Source: Gammaproteobacteria bacterium
GTDB taxonomy: Bacteria > Pseudomonadota > Gammaproteobacteria > Granulosicoccales > Granulosicoccaceae
Direction of reading: 5' to 3'
Length of the DNA: 7,864 nucleotides
Assembly: GCA_020444765.1 (NCBI GenBank)
Contig: JAGRHW010000157.1
Location: 1-7,864 of the forward strand
Shown: piece by piece, positions 6,034-7,864 of the stretch
Numbering within the stretch: the first letter of the stretch is position 1
Layout of the letters: the number at the start of each line of letters is the position of its first letter
Notes under the pieces: model-generated
Databases searched by the model: none
Told to the model about the DNA's origin: nothing
What the model saw: only the letters and a program-made list of their open reading frames with translations
Made by a program: the position numbers and the translations under genes

Positions 6034-7167
6034 TTAGGGACGGGCGGCGAGTGTCGCCTGAGCTGAAAATTCCAGATGACCACGCCAGCCGCTGATTTCC
6101 AGACGGGTTTGCGGGCGGGTCGTGGTTGCTTCCAGCAGCAAATCCTGGGCGTTGATAACTGGCTGCCCGTTGATGTGGGTGATGATATCACCACCCTGCA
6201 GTCCTGCCTCGGCGGCCGGGCTGTTTTCGAAAACGCCGGTCACGATCGTGCCTCTGGCGTGTTTGGCGAACAGCTCCGGGTAATAAATCAGGTCATCGAC
6301 CTGAACGCCGAGCCAGCCGCGCTGTACGGTCTGGTTTTCGATAATCTGCGGCACCACGTAATTGACCAGCCGCAAAGGAACCGCAAAGCCGATGCCCTGG
6401 GCACCGCCCCGCGGCGCGTAAACGGCGGTGTTGATGCCGATAAGTTCGCCGTAGGGATTGACCAGAGCCCCGCCGGAGTTACCCGGATTGATTGCCGCGT
6501 CAACCTGGATAAAGTCCTGCAGCGGCGTGTCGGTGACATTGCGCCGGCCGGTGGCGCTGACGATACCCATCGTCACGGTCTGACCGAAACCGTAAGGATT
6601 GCCGATCGTCAAGACCACATCGCCGACGCGCGGAGTTTCCTCCACCGCAAGCCGGATTTGCGGCAGCGCCCCGGCGCTGTTGATTTTCAGCACGGCCAGA
6701 TCCGTGACCTTGTCGGTACCGACCTTGGTGGCTGCAAACTGGCGGCCGTCGGCGAGAGCAGCGGTAATCACGTCAGCGTTGGCGACCAGATGCTCGTTGG
6801 TGATGATATAGCCGTCATTGCTGATAATCACGCCAGAGCCCTGGCTGGTACTGATGCGGTTGACCGGTAATTCACCGTCTTCACCGAACAGGTTGTTAAA
6901 CACGCGATCGCCCGGCACTTGCTGCCATTGGCTGACTTCCTCGGTGTAAATGCTGACGACCGCAGGTGCGGCCGTGACCACCGCGGCATGAAACGAGTTT
7001 GGCAGCATGGACGGGCGCTCATTGCCATTGCGCTGTTCGCCGTAACTGAGGCGGCCGTTCGGAGCCGGGGCGGCTTCATGTTCCCGGGCCAAAAAATGGT
7101 AAGCTGCGCCGAACAACAGTCCGCTCAGCACGGAGATCAAAACAAGTCGCGAGTTGCTGATGGTCAT
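6034..7167 (-). CDS. degS: DegS/AlgW-type membrane-anchored HtrA serine protease
   Basis: Trypsin-like periplasmic protease of 377 residues, S1C family. Family members DegS (E. coli) and AlgW (Pseudomonas) sense misfolded outer-membrane proteins through the PDZ domain and cleave an anti-sigma factor (RseA/MucA) to release the envelope stress sigma factor. One N-terminal anchor (about 7-25) is followed by a variable linker, then the protease domain with triad His126 (YIITNEHLV), Asp156 (VTDLAVLKI) and Ser231 (NPGNSGGALVNPYGELIGIN). A single PDZ domain covers about 284-370 (GWLGVQV, ENSPAAEAGLQGGDIITHIN). One PDZ plus an anchor separates it from DegP/DegQ, which have two PDZ domains and a signal peptide. 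The start lacks a strong ribosome site, but the anchor begins right after it. The VIT transporter gene follows after 19 bp. It is divergent from the NIF3-family gene, a neighbourhood also known for Pseudomonas algW (recalled from memory). No rseA/mucA is in the window, so the substrate is inferred. Confidence 0.94.
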   Translation of the reverse strand: MTISNSRLVLISVLSGLLFGAAYHFLAREHEAAPAPNGRLSYGEQRNGNERPSMLPNSFHAAVVTAAPAVVSIYTEEVSQWQQVPGDRVFNNLFGEDGELPVNRISTSQGSGVIISNDGYIITNEHLVANADVITAALADGRQFAATKVGTDKVTDLAVLKINSAGALPQIRLAVEETPRVGDVVLTIGNPYGFGQTVTMGIVSATGRRNVTDTPLQDFIQVDAAINPGNSGGALVNPYGELIGINTAVYAPRGGAQGIGFAVPLRLVNYVVPQIIENQTVQRGWLGVQVDDLIYYPELFAKHARGTIVTGVFENSPAAEAGLQGGDIITHINGQPVINAQDLLLEATTTRPQTRLEISGWRGHLEFSAQATLAARP

Positions 7168-7230
7168 CGAAAAATGAACGGGTCTGTTTGGTTTCTGGGT
7201 TTAGACAGGCGCTTATGCCGGGTTCCTGCC

Positions 7231-7247
7231 GGAGAACAATAAACATG
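7231..7247 (+). promoter_or_regulatory. Ribosome binding site and start of the NIF3-family gene
   Basis: GGAGA at 7231-7235 precedes ATG 7245 with about ten bases between GGAG and the start codon. It fixes the start of a gene that has no stop inside the window. The start also matches the family N-terminus (ARLNDIVDYCNDLL). Confidence 0.6.
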
Positions 7248-7864
7248 GCAAGATTGAACGATATCGTCGATTACTGCAATGATCTGCTGCAAGCCGATGC
7301 ATTTGCCGATTTCTGCCCGAATGGTTTGCAGCTGGAAGGTCGGCAGCAGGTTGACACTTTGCTGAGTGGCGTCACCGCAAGTCGGGCGCTGATCGAGCGG
7401 GCGATTGAGGAACGTGCCGACGCCATTCTGGTGCATCATGGTTTGTTCTGGAAAGGCGAGGATGCGCGCCTGACGGGCATGAAATTCCGGCGACTCAAAG
7501 CCCTGATCGAAAACGGTATCGGCCTGATCGCCTACCATTTGCCGCTGGACGCGCATCCGCGCGTCGGCAATAACGCGCAACTGGCGCTGCGCTTCGGGCT
7601 TGAGCAATTTTCGGTGCTGGGCGAGGGCGAGGCTAAAAATCTGTTCTTCCACGCCGAGCTGCCTAAGCCCCTGTCGGGTGATGAGCTGGCCCGGCAAATC
7701 GAGCGCAGCCTGAACCGGCCGCCGCTGCATATCGACGGCGGGCCGGCGCTGATCCGCAAGATCGGCTGGTGTACCGGCGCCGCGCAGTCGTTTATCGACC
7801 AGGCGGCGACGCTGGGGCTGGATGCCTACATCAGTGGCGAGGTCTCCGAGCAAACCACGCATGC
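7245..7864 (+). CDS. NIF3/YbgI-family dinuclear metal-centre protein (5' part)
   Basis: The frame is open from ATG 7245 to the window edge, giving 206 whole codons; the usual family length (E. coli YbgI, 247) implies about 40 residues are missing. Motifs are typical: FADFCPNGLQLEG (20-32), ILVHHGLFWKG (61-71) with metal ligands His64 and His65, GLIAYHLPLDAHPRVGNN (93-110) with ligand Asp102, and LDAYISGEVSEQTTHA at the edge. The last His and Glu ligands (GHHATE region in YbgI) would lie beyond the window. YbgI-type proteins form toroidal hexamers with a two-metal site; they are sometimes labelled GTP cyclohydrolase I type 2, but the physiological role is unsettled. The gene is divergent from the DegS-like protease gene with a 77-bp gap that must hold both promoters; I see no convincing boxes there. 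Confidence 0.95.
   Translation, partial: MARLNDIVDYCNDLLQADAFADFCPNGLQLEGRQQVDTLLSGVTASRALIERAIEERADAILVHHGLFWKGEDARLTGMKFRRLKALIENGIGLIAYHLPLDAHPRVGNNAQLALRFGLEQFSVLGEGEAKNLFFHAELPKPLSGDELARQIERSLNRPPLHIDGGPALIRKIGWCTGAAQSFIDQAATLGLDAYISGEVSEQTTH

Noticed and set aside
7197..7224. Possible sigma-E (AlgU-type) promoter on the minus strand before the DegS-like gene: GGAAC followed by TCTAA
   Set aside because: The -35 core fits, but the spacing is about two bases shorter than the usual 16, and the last bases of the -35 box do not match.
7164..7862. A 232-codon minus-strand frame opposite the NIF3-family gene
   Set aside because: The plus-strand frame has a ribosome site and clear NIF3 metal-binding motifs; the minus frame has none.

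Overview
The window looks like a chromosomal segment of a GC-rich gammaproteobacterium. It is dense with housekeeping genes and carries no phage, IS, tRNA, rRNA or CRISPR. The assignment rests on a short-form HisG tail, a DegS/AlgW-type periplasmic protease next to a NIF3/YbgI-family gene, and a gene set resembling the Pseudomonas block murA-hisG-hisD-hisC-algW-nif3 (recalled from memory, not searched). Genus cannot be named from the sequence alone.

Layout. (1) Positions 1-2575, plus strand: the end of hisG, a complete DAHP synthase gene (aroG-like) and hisD are packed as one operon, with a 4-bp gap and then an 8-bp overlap. A shikimate-pathway entry enzyme therefore sits between two histidine biosynthesis genes. 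(2) Positions 2562-3577, minus strand: azlC and azlD, a two-subunit branched-chain amino acid exporter of the YgaZH/BrnFE type, overlap by ATGA; azlD also overlaps the end of hisD by 14 bp tail to tail. (3) Positions 3578-3719: a non-coding stretch with a good sigma70-like promoter for azlC and, directly upstream of it, a perfect 9-bp tandem repeat. (4) Positions 3720-4115, minus strand: an unrecognised small protein with one N-terminal membrane anchor. (5) Positions 4116-4266: a divergent regulatory region with an extended -10 promoter and an AT-rich palindrome in front of argC. (6) Positions 4267-5220, plus strand: argC of the short type 2 class. (7) Positions 5241-7167, minus strand: a DegS/AlgW-type membrane-anchored HtrA protease gene followed 19 bp later by a VIT1/CCC1-family metal transporter gene, probably one transcript. 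(8) Positions 7245-7864, plus strand: the start of a NIF3/YbgI-family gene, cut by the window edge.

Functionally, most of the window concerns amino acids: histidine (hisG, hisD), aromatic amino acids (DAHP synthase), arginine (argC) and branched-chain amino acid export (azlCD). The remainder concerns envelope stress (DegS-like protease) and metal handling (VIT transporter, NIF3 metal protein). I see no clearly new defence, mobile or biosynthetic system. The most interesting points are the DAHP synthase inside the his operon, the apparent replacement of hisC by an unrelated block of genes, the 9-bp repeat abutting the azlC promoter, and the protease-metal transporter pairing.
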